DNA of 64,000 nt from Luteolibacter rhizosphaerae (GCF_025950095.1 NZ_JAPDDR010000002.1:496001-560000); one strand, 5' to 3'. Numbered from the stretch's first letter, positions 1-9,288 are shown. The notes: generated by a model from the sequence alone, not told the origin. Translations and numbers: made by a program.

Positions 1-171
1 CGCGTGCTAAAAGGCCTGCAGCTTGCACAGGCCAACACTTGGGAGCGGCTCGTGGAGAACATGAACAACCACATCCAAGAGGTGGTAGATTCCCGCGGGC
101 CCCAGGGCATTGCAAGCCGCCGCGCGCCCTCTTCCAACGTGGCTACGGGAATTGCTCCTTCCTATGTTTGA
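1..171 (+). CDS. C-terminal end of a probable glycosyltransferase (partial)
   Basis: The frame is open from the first base of the window and ends in TGA at 169-171, giving the last 56 residues of a longer protein. The stretch with LQLAQANTWERLVENMNNHI resembles the final amphipathic helix of GT-B glycosyltransferases, where a conserved W lies in an x-A-x-x-x-W-x-x-x-x-E pattern. Its stop codon overlaps the start of glf by eight bases (ATGTTTGA), so the two are translationally coupled. A transferase acting with a UDP-galactofuranose supply would fit. The catalytic part lies outside the window, so the family assignment is tentative. Confidence 0.5.
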   Translation, partial: RVLKGLQLAQANTWERLVENMNNHIQEVVDSRGPQGIASRRAPSSNVATGIAPSYV

Positions 172-1285
172 CTATCTGATCGTAGGTGCTGGATTTGCGG
201 GCAGTGTTTTGGCCGAGCGCCTTGCGCGGGGCGCAGGCAAGCGTGTGCTGTTGGTCGACAAGCGGATGCACATCGGAGGCAATGCCTACGATTTCTATAA
301 CGAGCATGGCATCCTGGTCCATCGCTACGGTCCCCACATCTTCCATACTAACTCGGCGGAAGTATTCGACTACCTTTCCCGATTCACAGCGTGGCGGGAA
401 TATCAGCACCGGGTGAAGGCCTCCGTCGATGGGATGTTGGTTCCGATCCCAATCAATCTGGATACCGTGAACCAGCTATACGGGCTGCAACTGGATCCCG
501 CCGGCATGAAGGAGTTTTTGGCGCAAGTGGCGGAGCCGGTATCACCGTTGGTCACCTCGGAGGATGTCGTGGTGAGCGGCATGGGGCGCGAGTTATACGA
601 AAAATTTTTTCGTGGCTACACCCGTAAGCAGTGGGGCTTGGACCCCTCTGAACTGGACGCTCAGGTAACAGCCCGGGTGCCGCTCCGGGTCAACCGCGAC
701 TGCCGCTATTTCACGGATTCTTTTCAAGCCATGCCATTTGCGGGCTACACGCGCATGTTCGAGAACATGCTGGACCATCCTAACATCAAGCTGATGCTCA
801 ACGTCGATTTCAGGGAGATCGGAGGGCAGGTAAAATACCAGGAAATCATCTTCACCGGTCCTGTGGACGAGTATTTCGACCACCGCTTCGGAAAGCTTCC
901 CTACCGCTCTCTGGAGTTCCGTCATGAAACCCACCATCGCCCCGACTTCCAGGGTCACGCCGTGATCAATTATCCCAACGACTACGCCTTCACCCGGGTC
1001 ACCGAGTTCAAGTATCTAACCGGGCAGGTCCACCCGTCGACGAGCGTGGTTTACGAGTACCCGAAAGCCGAGGGAGATCCCTACTACCCTATCCCGCGTC
1101 CGGCGAACGCGGATTTATACAGGCGCTACAAGGAATTGGCGGCAGCGACCGAGGGGGTGCACTTTGTTGGCAGACTGGCGACTTATAAGTACTACAACAT
1201 GGACCAGGTGGTGGCCCAGGCCCTCCAGCTTTTCGGCCGCTTGACGGGACTGAAACGCCAGGAAGCAACAAGCCTCCGATCCTGA
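164..1285 (+). CDS. glf: UDP-galactopyranose mutase
   Basis: This 373-residue flavoprotein interconverts UDP-galactopyranose and UDP-galactofuranose in the cytoplasm, feeding galactofuranose into surface polysaccharide. It begins with the FAD-binding Rossmann motif VGAGFAGSVLAERLA. It has the family signatures RYGPHIFHTN near residue 62, YTRKQWGLDP near 160, and the C-terminal FVGRLATYKYYNMDQ that closes on the flavin. The length matches bacterial Glf. I chose ATG 164 over an upstream TTG at 110 because MFDYLIVGAG is the normal N terminus and the ATG overlaps the preceding stop codon. The GH2 gene follows after four bases, so it belongs to a polysaccharide operon. Confidence 0.95.
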   Translation: MFDYLIVGAGFAGSVLAERLARGAGKRVLLVDKRMHIGGNAYDFYNEHGILVHRYGPHIFHTNSAEVFDYLSRFTAWREYQHRVKASVDGMLVPIPINLDTVNQLYGLQLDPAGMKEFLAQVAEPVSPLVTSEDVVVSGMGRELYEKFFRGYTRKQWGLDPSELDAQVTARVPLRVNRDCRYFTDSFQAMPFAGYTRMFENMLDHPNIKLMLNVDFREIGGQVKYQEIIFTGPVDEYFDHRFGKLPYRSLEFRHETHHRPDFQGHAVINYPNDYAFTRVTEFKYLTGQVHPSTSVVYEYPKAEGDPYYPIPRPANADLYRRYKELAAATEGVHFVGRLATYKYYNMDQVVAQALQLFGRLTGLKRQEATSLRS

Positions 1286-1289
1286 TCCA

Positions 1290-4109
1290 ATGTTCCAAAG
1301 CATTCAGATCCCGCGTCCGGAATACCCGCGCCCCGAGCGTCAACGGGGGCGCGTTGAAGGGATCGACTGGCTAAATCTGAATGGCCCTTGGGAGTTCCGC
1401 TTTGACTACAAGCGGATCGGAATCGAGCGCGAATGGTATGTCCCGCGGCGGGACAGTTGGGAAGACCAGATCATTGTTCCCTTCTGCTGGGAATCTCTCG
1501 CCGCTTGGGGAGCCGGCGATGGGGCCGGCAACGACCACTACTATTCCACGCGTTGCTTCGTGAACGCTTATGAAGTGACCCACGAGAATCACAGGACCGC
1601 CGAGCGCTATGAGGTGGGCTGGTACCGCCGCGAGATAGCGGTGCCCACGGACGGGCCCTGGAAGGACCGGCAGGTGATCCTCACGATCGGAGCCGCGGAC
1701 TTCTTCACGGATGGATGGTGCAATGGTCTGCCTTTGGGACGACATGATGGGGGCTATGATCCGTTCGAGTTCGATCTAACCGAAGCGCTAGGTGCCCCGG
1801 GCCCCGATGGCATGAGGCGCGGCTTGCTGGTGCTACGAATCGAAGATCCCATGGACCATGCCGACCAACCGGTGGGCAAACAATGGGGCTGGTACACGAC
1901 CACCAGCGGCATCTGGCAGACCGTGTTCGTGGAGCCCCGCTCCATCACCCACATCGACTCCTTTCGGATCGTTCCTGACATTGACCAGCGTCTCGCGGCG
2001 ATTGAGATCGCATGTCGGCATGCCGGGGAAGCAAGCAGGGTCACTGTCCAGATCATTCCACCTGCCGCACCAGCTTTCCGGCTTGAAACAAGCGTGGTAG
2101 CCGACCAGGCCACGATCATCGCCGGAATCAACCCGGTCGCCCTCTGGGAGCCGGGCGACCCACAGCTTTATCAGATCGAGTTTCAGCTTTTCGACCCCTC
2201 AGGAAAGCTTCTGGACGAGGTGAGGGGCTACTTCGGAATGCGGAAGATTAGCACGGCACCAGCCGAAGATGCACCTGCAATACTTTGCTTGAACAACCAG
2301 CCGATCTACCTCCGCGGAGCCCTCTACCAGTCGTATTTCCCGGAGGGTGTCTACACTGCCCCATCAGCCGGAGTCCTGCGCGACGACATCAAATACGCCC
2401 TCGCGGCGGGGTTTGATTTCCTGCGCGTGCATATCAAGCTGGATGACCCTCTGCTGCTCTATTACGCCGACACCTTGGGCATCATGTTGATGCAGGATTT
2501 TCCGAACTTCGGCGAGGGCGGCGATACCCCGCTCGGAAGGAGGCGCTTCGAAGCGATGCTCAAGGCAGGAATTAAACGGGATTTCAACCACCCTTCGATC
2601 GTCGCATGGTGCATCTTCAACGAAACTTGGGGCTTTGGCGGCCAGAGTGAATTGATGAAGCTGATCACACCCCGGCTACCCGCAACCGGCGCGCCCGGTC
2701 GTTCCGAGGCCATTGATCACACACCCTCGTTCCGTTGGATTCACGAAGTGTGGTTGCTGGCTAAGGAACTCGACCCTACCCGCTTGATCGAGGACATGAG
2801 CGTCGTGATGTGGGAGCATCTCCCCGCATACGGCCATGTGGAAACGGACATTAATTCTTGGCACTTTTACATCAACGATTACCCCAAGGCCCGCGACCAC
2901 ATCACGAAGGTGGTCGGAAGCACCTACCATGGTTCCCCGTTCAACTATATCGAGGGCTACACCCAGCGCAATGTGCCTCTGATTAGCAGCGAATACGGGG
3001 GATGCGGTGCCCTGGATCCCGATCAGGATATCAGTTGGTCCTTCAAATTCCTCACCAATGAACTGCGCCGGCATGGCCAGATTTCCGCTTACATCTTCAC
3101 TCAGTTGATGGACGTCGAGTGGGAACACAACGGCATGCTGAACTACGACCGGACCCCGAAAAGTTTTGGTTATCATCCTTCCCTCATCAACCGTGGTGAC
3201 GTGCTGCCCATAGACAGCGCTCCGATCTCCCTCCAACGCGAGGGCGACACGATTGAGGTGGAGGTCCTTTCATCCCATTTCTCCCGCCGCCGCCGGCCCC
3301 AGGTGAGCCTTCACTGGCGCTACTCCGGAATGGACACCTTGGCGAAATTCTACCCCGACCTGGCGCGTGGCAGCGAGGAGATCGAGTTCAGGCACCATCA
3401 TGTAGGCTTGGCCCGCTTGCTGAAACTAGACTTGCCTCAAGAGCCGATGCTCTGCTCGCTTGCTGTCTCCGCCGTCACTCCTGACGGCGAGGTGATCGCA
3501 TCCAACTTTATCCAGCATCTCGTTAGCAACGGGCCGCCGCGGGAACGGGAGGAGCGTAAGAACCTGCTGATTCTTAGACGAAAGGTAAGCGACTGGAAGA
3601 GCGCATTATGGTCGAACGGCCACTCTGACCGCGCGGAGGCAAACCGGGACTCGAAGTGCTGCGGAGGGGGCGCGGGCAGATTCGAATGGGAATTCCACGA
3701 TGAAGCCTTTCGTTCCCTCGGGAGAGCCGCGAGGCTTACATTTCTCATTGAAGCTTCTTCCGCACGCGAGGGCATACGTCAAACGGCCACCTTGCGACAT
3801 CCAAGCCGTCTCGACATTAGCATTAACGGACGATTACTTTCCAGCGCCCTCCTGCCCGACCATCCGCACGACACCCGAGGTGCCCTCAGTTTTTTGAAGG
3901 GCGGCAACGGTGCCTACGGGTATCTGCACCGTGTCACGCTCGAGCATGATCTCCTGGACGAAGTCGCATCCACCGTTGAGTCGACGGGCCGGATCTCCAT
4001 CGAGACAGCGGTAGTCCACTCTCCCACAGGTGGCCTCGTGGTTTACGATTACGATTCGGGCCGCTTTCCCGTGGCCCCGACCCTCATCATCCACTGGCCG
4101 AATTCCTGA
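1290..4109 (+). CDS. Glycoside hydrolase family 2 protein
   Basis: The 939-residue protein has the GH2 order: a sugar-binding jelly roll (about 25-220), an immunoglobulin-like domain (about 220-320), and a TIM barrel (about 330-620). The barrel carries the acid/base motif FNETWG (E445) and a likely nucleophile in LISSEYGG (E568). A C-terminal beta-rich region of about 300 residues follows. Family members are beta-galactosidases, beta-glucuronidases or beta-mannosidases; the substrate cannot be read from sequence. There is no signal peptide, so it appears cytoplasmic, which is unusual for scavenging and fits a role in trimming or recycling polysaccharide made by this operon. It starts four bases after glf and ends eleven bases before the GH1 fusion gene. 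Confidence 0.88.
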   Translation: MFQSIQIPRPEYPRPERQRGRVEGIDWLNLNGPWEFRFDYKRIGIEREWYVPRRDSWEDQIIVPFCWESLAAWGAGDGAGNDHYYSTRCFVNAYEVTHENHRTAERYEVGWYRREIAVPTDGPWKDRQVILTIGAADFFTDGWCNGLPLGRHDGGYDPFEFDLTEALGAPGPDGMRRGLLVLRIEDPMDHADQPVGKQWGWYTTTSGIWQTVFVEPRSITHIDSFRIVPDIDQRLAAIEIACRHAGEASRVTVQIIPPAAPAFRLETSVVADQATIIAGINPVALWEPGDPQLYQIEFQLFDPSGKLLDEVRGYFGMRKISTAPAEDAPAILCLNNQPIYLRGALYQSYFPEGVYTAPSAGVLRDDIKYALAAGFDFLRVHIKLDDPLLLYYADTLGIMLMQDFPNFGEGGDTPLGRRRFEAMLKAGIKRDFNHPSIVAWCIFNETWGFGGQSELMKLITPRLPATGAPGRSEAIDHTPSFRWIHEVWLLAKELDPTRLIEDMSVVMWEHLPAYGHVETDINSWHFYINDYPKARDHITKVVGSTYHGSPFNYIEGYTQRNVPLISSEYGGCGALDPDQDISWSFKFLTNELRRHGQISAYIFTQLMDVEWEHNGMLNYDRTPKSFGYHPSLINRGDVLPIDSAPISLQREGDTIEVEVLSSHFSRRRRPQVSLHWRYSGMDTLAKFYPDLARGSEEIEFRHHHVGLARLLKLDLPQEPMLCSLAVSAVTPDGEVIASNFIQHLVSNGPPREREERKNLLILRRKVSDWKSALWSNGHSDRAEANRDSKCCGGGAGRFEWEFHDEAFRSLGRAARLTFLIEASSAREGIRQTATLRHPSRLDISINGRLLSSALLPDHPHDTRGALSFLKGGNGAYGYLHRVTLEHDLLDEVASTVESTGRISIETAVVHSPTGGLVVYDYDSGRFPVAPTLIIHWPNS

Positions 4110-4120
4110 TCCGATAGCTT

Positions 4121-6235
4121 ATGAAGCCAGTCTCGCCACCGCCCCTCCAAGCGCCTCTTGAATTGTGGGGGGGTGTGGAGTGCACGCTCAACCGGGTCGG
4201 CGATCAATATCATAGCCAGCTGGCTTGGAGCGGGCACCTTCGTCGCATCGGGGATCTAGACCTTTTCGCTGAGTTGCGGATGACGTCCATACGCTATCCG
4301 GTCTTGTGGGAGATGTTGTCACCTACCAAAGGGACCATCAACTGGCAATGGGCGGATCAACGCCTGGACCGGCTGCGCGCACTCGGGATCAGGCCGATCA
4401 TTGGCCTCGTCCACCATGGCGCCGGCCCGCGCCACGCTTCGGTGGAGACCCCCCTGTTCGCGCCGTGTCTCGCCGAATATGCCGGAGCTGTAGCCCGCAG
4501 ATTCCCGTGGGTGGATGCCTACACACCGGTGAATGAGCCGCTCACCACGGCGCGTTTCAGCGGTCTCTATCGCCTTTGGCACCCGCATGGGGGCGATCAG
4601 AGGACCTTCCTACGGGTGCTGCTCCATGAATGCAAGGGCACCATCTTGGCAATGCGCGCGATCCGGGCAATAAATCCGGGTGCTACTTTAATCCAACCTG
4701 ACGACCTGGGCCGGATTTTCGGTACCGCCGAAATGGCGGCAGAAATCGAGTTCCAGAATCATCGGCGATGGTTGGGGTGGGATCTCTTGTGCGGGAGGGT
4801 GGACGCGAGGCATCCCTTGTGGCGTTACCTGCTCGCCAACGGTGCCACGGAGCGGGAGCTGGATTGGTTTTCCTCAAACCGCTGCCCACCCGATGTGATC
4901 GGGATCAACCATTATCCCACAAGCGACCGCTACCTCGATCACAAGGTCGGAAACTATCCTGGTCTCACATTGACCCGGGACACTCCCACGCTGCATGCAG
5001 ACTTGGAAGCGGTGAGAGTCCGGACTTCACCGCCAGGGGGCTTTTATGCCCGCCTGACAGAGGCATGGGAACGTTACAAAATCCCGTTGGCTATTACTGA
5101 ATGCCACCTTGGATGTACCCGGGAGGAGCAAGTGCGGTGGTTTGCCGAATCCTGGGATGCAGCAGAGCGAGCACGAGCGGACAGCGTCCAGATCGGCGCG
5201 GTGACCGCGTGGGCGCTATTGGGGTCTCACAACTGGAACTCTCTGGTGACCCGTGACACGGGCTACTACGAGCCCGGTGCTTTTGATGTCCGTGGTTCGG
5301 TTCCCCGCCCCACCGCGGTTGCCGCCGTGCTACGGAGTCTCGGGAGTTCGCAGGAACTTCCCCACCCGCTGCTCGCGCAGCCGGGGTGGTGGCACCGTCC
5401 TGATCGCTTCCGCGTGGAAGGCGTGGCTGATACAGACATCCACGGCCTTAACCGGCGCATTCCCCAGGAGCGGGCGGCCCCTTTGTTAATCATTGGCGGC
5501 AGCAGTTCACTCGGCAGCAGCTTTATCCTCGCGTGCAAAAACCGCGGGCTCGATTTCAAGGCGCCGGGAAAAATGAACCCGCATGCCCTGCACAAATTTA
5601 TCCACGATGGGAAGCCTTGGGCAGTGGTGAACGCGGGTGATGCGGGTGACCCGCTCTTCTCTCTCAGCCTCGCCGAGGCCTGCCGGGATGCCGGTTCCAC
5701 ATTTCTATGTTTCTCCTCCGCGGAGGTCTTCGACGGAAAAGGTAAGAAGCTCTACCTGGAGAGTGATCCCACGATTCCCAACAACGCTTATGGAAGGAGC
5801 ATGGCCGCTATGGAAGACGGAGTACTGAAGATCATACCGAAGGCGTTGATAATCCGGAGCGGCCCCTGCTTCCGGGAGGGTGAAAGCCGCAGCATTATGG
5901 CAAAGACCTTGGGATCTCTCCGGGTAGGACGCAAGGTCGTCTGCCGCGCCGGCGATATTGTTTCGCCGACCTACGTGCCGGATCTTGTCGAAGCTGCGTT
6001 GGACGTCCTGATCGACGGTGCCGCGGGTATCTGGCATTTGGCCAATTCCGGCCAACGAACATGGCTTCAAGCCACCCGTGAAGTCGCGCAACTCTGTGGC
6101 TTCTCCCCGCCCTTGGAGGGCTTGGATGATTACTCCGCCCGCTTCTCCGCCCTCGGGACGGAGAAGGGACAAATCTTACCTTCATTCGAGGATGCGATTC
6201 TACGTTACTCCCAAGCACTCAAACGGACCGGCTAA
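4121..6235 (+). CDS. GH1-like glycosidase fused to an RmlD-like sugar-nucleotide domain
   Basis: Residues 1-420 form a GH1-type barrel with the acid/base motif TPVNEP (E139) and the nucleophile motif ITECHLG (E327). Residues 453-704 form a Rossmann domain like dTDP-4-dehydrorhamnose reductase: LLIIGGSSSLGSS, then FSSAEVFDG, then YGRSMAAMED. The Y-x-x-x-K catalytic pair of that family reads Y557-G-R-S-M561 here, so the lysine is lost, and the glycine-rich loop is altered; reductase activity is doubtful. No signal peptide is seen, so it is probably cytoplasmic. Proteins with this GH1 plus RmlD arrangement are known near polysaccharide genes. It is the fourth gene of the operon and is followed after six bases by an unknown gene. 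Confidence 0.85.
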   Translation: MKPVSPPPLQAPLELWGGVECTLNRVGDQYHSQLAWSGHLRRIGDLDLFAELRMTSIRYPVLWEMLSPTKGTINWQWADQRLDRLRALGIRPIIGLVHHGAGPRHASVETPLFAPCLAEYAGAVARRFPWVDAYTPVNEPLTTARFSGLYRLWHPHGGDQRTFLRVLLHECKGTILAMRAIRAINPGATLIQPDDLGRIFGTAEMAAEIEFQNHRRWLGWDLLCGRVDARHPLWRYLLANGATERELDWFSSNRCPPDVIGINHYPTSDRYLDHKVGNYPGLTLTRDTPTLHADLEAVRVRTSPPGGFYARLTEAWERYKIPLAITECHLGCTREEQVRWFAESWDAAERARADSVQIGAVTAWALLGSHNWNSLVTRDTGYYEPGAFDVRGSVPRPTAVAAVLRSLGSSQELPHPLLAQPGWWHRPDRFRVEGVADTDIHGLNRRIPQERAAPLLIIGGSSSLGSSFILACKNRGLDFKAPGKMNPHALHKFIHDGKPWAVVNAGDAGDPLFSLSLAEACRDAGSTFLCFSSAEVFDGKGKKLYLESDPTIPNNAYGRSMAAMEDGVLKIIPKALIIRSGPCFREGESRSIMAKTLGSLRVGRKVVCRAGDIVSPTYVPDLVEAALDVLIDGAAGIWHLANSGQRTWLQATREVAQLCGFSPPLEGLDDYSARFSALGTEKGQILPSFEDAILRYSQALKRTG

Positions 6236-6241
6236 GCGTCG

Positions 6242-6619
6242 ATGCAACCGATCAATATCAATCTTGTGCCGAAACAGTGTTGGTCCGTCGTTAGTGACGC
6301 CCGCCATACCCTGCTCTGTGAGCAGCTTGCAGGACGGAAAGTAACCTATTGCTTCACCGACTACTCCCAGCGTGTCGTTGAAAGTGGCATCGGTCGCCTT
6401 ACTTTCTATTCCCATCGCCTGAGCCGCGCTTGGATCAGGACTTGCTTCGCCGTCGTCAACTTAGAAGGGCCGATCGTGGAATGGGCATTCTTTCTTCCCT
6501 GGAGTTCTCTCGAAGTTCTCGGCACCGCGGAGGGGGACCCAGGCGACGCGGAGTTCCTCCTGTCACTGCCTTGGGATTCTGTGACCAGCGGGGATGGCAG
6601 CCATCCGCCTGCTCCTTGA
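6242..6619 (+). CDS. Unknown small protein, end of the polysaccharide operon
   Basis: This 125-residue protein is not recognised. It begins MQPININLVPKQCWSVVSDA six bases after the GH1 fusion gene, so it is probably co-transcribed. It has a mixed alpha/beta look, with hydrophobic strands around RTCFAVVNLE and WAFFLPW, no membrane span and no signal peptide. The C-terminal 25 residues are rich in G, D, S and P and probably disordered. Codon choice resembles its neighbours, which supports a real gene. Confidence 0.55.
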   Translation: MQPININLVPKQCWSVVSDARHTLLCEQLAGRKVTYCFTDYSQRVVESGIGRLTFYSHRLSRAWIRTCFAVVNLEGPIVEWAFFLPWSSLEVLGTAEGDPGDAEFLLSLPWDSVTSGDGSHPPAP

Positions 6620-6647
6620 GTTTCCCGCTTTCAATGCGACTTAGACG

Positions 6648-6983
6648 TCAGGATCCATCTGTCCAAAGCTGGACCGCATACACCTCTCCGTGAACCTGGC
6701 CTCGGACGATGTCCAACTTCCGGCAGTCCGGAATTTGGTGGACTTCACGAACCTCCGTGATGGCAATGTTCCTACCGCTGAGAATCAGGAAGTTTGAGAC
6801 TCCGCTTACGAAGGCAGTTTCTACCGCCAGCGAAGTGTTCCGGGCCTGCATTCGTCCCAAGCGGACAAAAGAGCCCGCCTTGGCTTGTTCGTCCTCGGCC
6901 ACGATGCATTTGGAGGTACTGAGGTAAAAATCCACCTCCCGCCCACCCTCCTTGCCATCGAGCTTCCAATATTTCATAGTCAT
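6648..6983 (-). CDS. Unknown 111-residue protein
   Basis: The minus-strand frame reads MTMKYWKLDGKEGGREVDFY and continues with alternating hydrophobic and charged residues typical of a small beta-rich soluble domain. It ends in VYAVQLWTDGS. It has no signal peptide, no membrane segment and no family I recognise. Either ATG 6983 or the in-frame ATG at 6977 could start it; no clear ribosome binding site favours one. It points toward the polysaccharide operon, converging with the gene that ends at 6619. Confidence 0.5.
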   Translation of the reverse strand: MTMKYWKLDGKEGGREVDFYLSTSKCIVAEDEQAKAGSFVRLGRMQARNTSLAVETAFVSGVSNFLILSGRNIAITEVREVHQIPDCRKLDIVRGQVHGEVYAVQLWTDGS

Positions 6984-7181
6984 AGACTTCGGTGGTGGAC
7001 TGACCCGCGCGGCAAATGGTTCTCGAGAAGGGGTCTTCCAGTTCCGGTCATACCCACCGGCTTCCCTCCTCCCGCTCGCCAGAGGCCAGCTTTTGAGACT
7101 GCGGCCTGAGTGTTGTCATGGAATAGGGTAGCCAATCTCCTCCAAGCTCCCCGCCAGTGAGCAGCGTTGTCTTCGGTGCCC

Positions 7182-7619
7182 TCAGGGCCCGAACTTACCC
7201 GGAGCCTGTTTCGGGGTACTGTCGGTTTGAGGGAAGGGGCCGCGGGACACCGATACCCCTCCCGGGTCCTCTACCCTCACTCCGTGGTGATACGTCGGGT
7301 CCCGGATCGTGTCCGCTTCGGCCAAAGCTGTAAAGGCAATCAGGCCGACACAATGGACAGCCGCTAAGCCCATCATCCAATAGATCAGCTTGCGCTCGTG
7401 ATTCAAATGCATGAATACGAGAGCGACCAAGGAGGCCTTCAAAGTGGCGATCATCAATCCCAACACCATATCCCAACCATCAAAGCCATGCTTGCCGAAA
7501 TCGAAGGCTGGGACGGTGGCCACCGCGACCGTGGCGAGAGTGCCACCGAAAAGCGCAACGCCCACCATCGCATAGAGGCGCATCGATCGGCGGATCGCTG
7601 AGTGAGGAGAACTATCCAT
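7182..7619 (-). CDS. Cytochrome c oxidase subunit IV-like protein (prokaryotic type)
   Basis: This 145-residue protein has three membrane segments at about 16-37, 51-72 and 79-100. It carries the family pattern in the second helix and loop, MIATLKASLVALVFMHL followed by NHERKLIYW, as in CtaF/CyoD-type subunits that help assemble heme-copper oxidases. The C-terminal 40 residues are polar, glycine- and proline-rich and extend beyond the usual length of about 100. No other oxidase subunit gene lies nearby, so this is an orphan or a duplicate of the main locus copy. The family assignment is firm; function here is inferred. Confidence 0.8.
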   Translation of the reverse strand: MDSSPHSAIRRSMRLYAMVGVALFGGTLATVAVATVPAFDFGKHGFDGWDMVLGLMIATLKASLVALVFMHLNHERKLIYWMMGLAAVHCVGLIAFTALAEADTIRDPTYHHGVRVEDPGGVSVSRGPFPQTDSTPKQAPGKFGP

Positions 7620-7820
7620 GGCTTTCCCCCCGCAATCAACGTGCCGACCTCACCAAAAGCCGAAGCAATCAGGGGCACCTGTTAACGACGGGACGATTTT
7701 CCTCCATGCGGTCACGACAGGCAGGAGTAGCGCGCGAACCGCTAAAGATGTTTCTGTCCATGTGGCGGGCGCCCGGATGACAAAGCCCGTGACGGATGAT
7801 CGGAAGAGCGCCTTTGCAAG

Positions 7821-8957
7821 CTACCGCGCGGCGTGAGCGGAGCTCGATTGCCGGAATCTATTGCCATTACGACGGTAGCATTTGCATCCCGCCCCCTGTT
7901 GTAGGCTGAAGGCAATCGCTGGGCCTAAACTACATTCAACCGTGGCGATGGTCTCCACGACCTGCCCCGACCACCGGTGCCGGACAACTGCCTCTGGTAT
8001 CCACCGTTTGAGCCGTCTTTCCAGTTTCTGGTAATGACTGCCAGTGTCGACGTCCTGCCCGGTGCGGTGATCTTCGCCCCCAAGGATGCAGTAATCGGCC
8101 TCTATGCCGCTTTCGACCCGGAGGTATAGGAAGGGATCGGCGGTATCCGACCAGATCATGGGTTTGATGATATTCTTCGGAATCTCTGCGCCGATCGCGT
8201 AGGTCGAGTAAAGGGCGAGTTTGGTTTGGAAGGAAGCGGCACCGACCGCGCTTGCGTCCCCCTGAAGCGGGACATGCGTTGCGACAAAGACATGTTTGAA
8301 TCTGATTTGATGCCCACCCGCGGTGGCGCTTCCAGGCTCCATCCCGAATTCGGTTACCTCCGTTTCCTCGAAGATCCCGGCGCCCGTTCGGGTCGCGAGT
8401 GCGGCCAGGTGGTCGCAATAACCGAGGGGATGAAACTTCGCCTGTTTCGCGAAGAGGATCCCGGGCCGTGAGGTGACGGGGGCACGGTCGAGAAACTGCG
8501 AGTCAAACCCGAGCTGGCGCCCTACCAGCGCTTCTTGACGGAGTAGAGCCGCCTCCTCCTCGAGATTGCACCCCTCGGCGGCCGCGAGGTACCCCGGGAC
8601 GACTTCGTGGTCGCACTGGATACTCTCATCCCTGACCGTGTCTGCAATGAACTCCATCGCTTCGCGCCCAGCCTCCCAGGCAAGTCTCGCGGTATCGCGG
8701 CTGAAGGTGGACGTGAGGTCCGAAAGCCTGGTGTCGGTCATATAGGTCAGGTGCGCGGTGGTGTGACCGGTGTCCCTGCCGCCAAGCCGGTCACGCTCCA
8801 CCAACGCAACAGAGAAACCTTCCCTCGCCAGCAGGTAAGCCGCGGTTATTCCCGCGACACCTCCTCCGACGACCAGTATGTCGGTTTCGATGGATGAATC
8901 GAGGCGGGGATACGAGGTGTTGTGGTCATCCTCAAACCAGCAGGGTCGCGTGTTCAT
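7821..8957 (-). CDS. FAD-dependent oxidoreductase (DAO family), probably C-terminally truncated
   Basis: Residues 25-55 hold the dinucleotide-binding motif TDILVVGGGVAGITAAYLL with the trailing acidic residue ALVERD, then GGRDTGHTTAHLT as in glycine-oxidase-like DAO proteins. Close relatives in stress islands are about 500 residues and end in a Rieske iron-sulphur domain. Here the sequence stays family-like to HRWSGQVVETI (about residue 338) and then becomes an unrelated cysteine- and arginine-rich tail. There is no expected G-L-P-Y-I-G segment and no C-x-H Rieske motif, so a frameshift or deletion has probably removed the FAD-domain end and the Rieske domain. It may be inactive. The start ATG 8957 gives a normal N terminus (MNTRPCWFEDD). 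Confidence 0.75.
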   Translation of the reverse strand: MNTRPCWFEDDHNTSYPRLDSSIETDILVVGGGVAGITAAYLLAREGFSVALVERDRLGGRDTGHTTAHLTYMTDTRLSDLTSTFSRDTARLAWEAGREAMEFIADTVRDESIQCDHEVVPGYLAAAEGCNLEEEAALLRQEALVGRQLGFDSQFLDRAPVTSRPGILFAKQAKFHPLGYCDHLAALATRTGAGIFEETEVTEFGMEPGSATAGGHQIRFKHVFVATHVPLQGDASAVGAASFQTKLALYSTYAIGAEIPKNIIKPMIWSDTADPFLYLRVESGIEADYCILGGEDHRTGQDVDTGSHYQKLERRLKRWIPEAVVRHRWSGQVVETIATVECSLGPAIAFSLQQGAGCKCYRRNGNRFRQSSSAHAAR

Positions 8958-9243
8958 GATCTTTCAGTTCTCTCTCCGGCGATCGTCCCGTGGTTGTAAC
9001 GCCCGCCGGAGGCCAGGCTGAGCTGTTACAACCGTTCCTCCCGTCGTGATGCACTTCCGTCGTTAACGCGGGAAACACCCACCGCGCACACGGGGACTGC
9101 GACACCGCTGAAACCGACGGTCCTGCGGTTGCCCAAAGCGCCTGGGAAGATTTTAATGTGTCCACGGCAGACGAGGTCCTGCGCCCGAGTTTTAGTCCTG
9201 CAACGCTGCCAGATTAGCTTCCACTCCCGCGTGCAGGCAGAAC
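8958..9243. other. Intergenic region upstream of the FAD oxidoreductase
   Basis: No convincing gene is present. The short frames here lack recognisable composition and overlap each other. The region should hold the promoter of the minus-strand oxidoreductase gene. Together with the hairpin at 9244-9273 it separates that gene from the frameshifted DUF892 gene. Confidence 0.5.
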
Positions 9244-9273
9244 GAAGGCCCCGCAGCATGCCGCGGGGCCTTC
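9244..9273 (-). terminator. Strong hairpin, probable terminator of the DUF892 gene
   Basis: An 11-bp perfect stem (GAAGGCCCCGC pairing with GCGGGGCCTTC) encloses an eight-base loop. It lies 15 bases past the end of the minus-strand DUF892 gene. A T-rich run (GGTTTT) follows only on the plus side, so the structure could also stop transcription from the left. Stem quality is seen directly; the role is inferred. Confidence 0.65.
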
Positions 9274-9288
9274 CGGTTTTGGCGAACA

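Noticed and set aside
110-163. Upstream TTG start for glf
   Set aside because: It adds 18 residues before the standard MFDYLIVGAG N terminus and overlaps the preceding gene far more than the ATG at 164.
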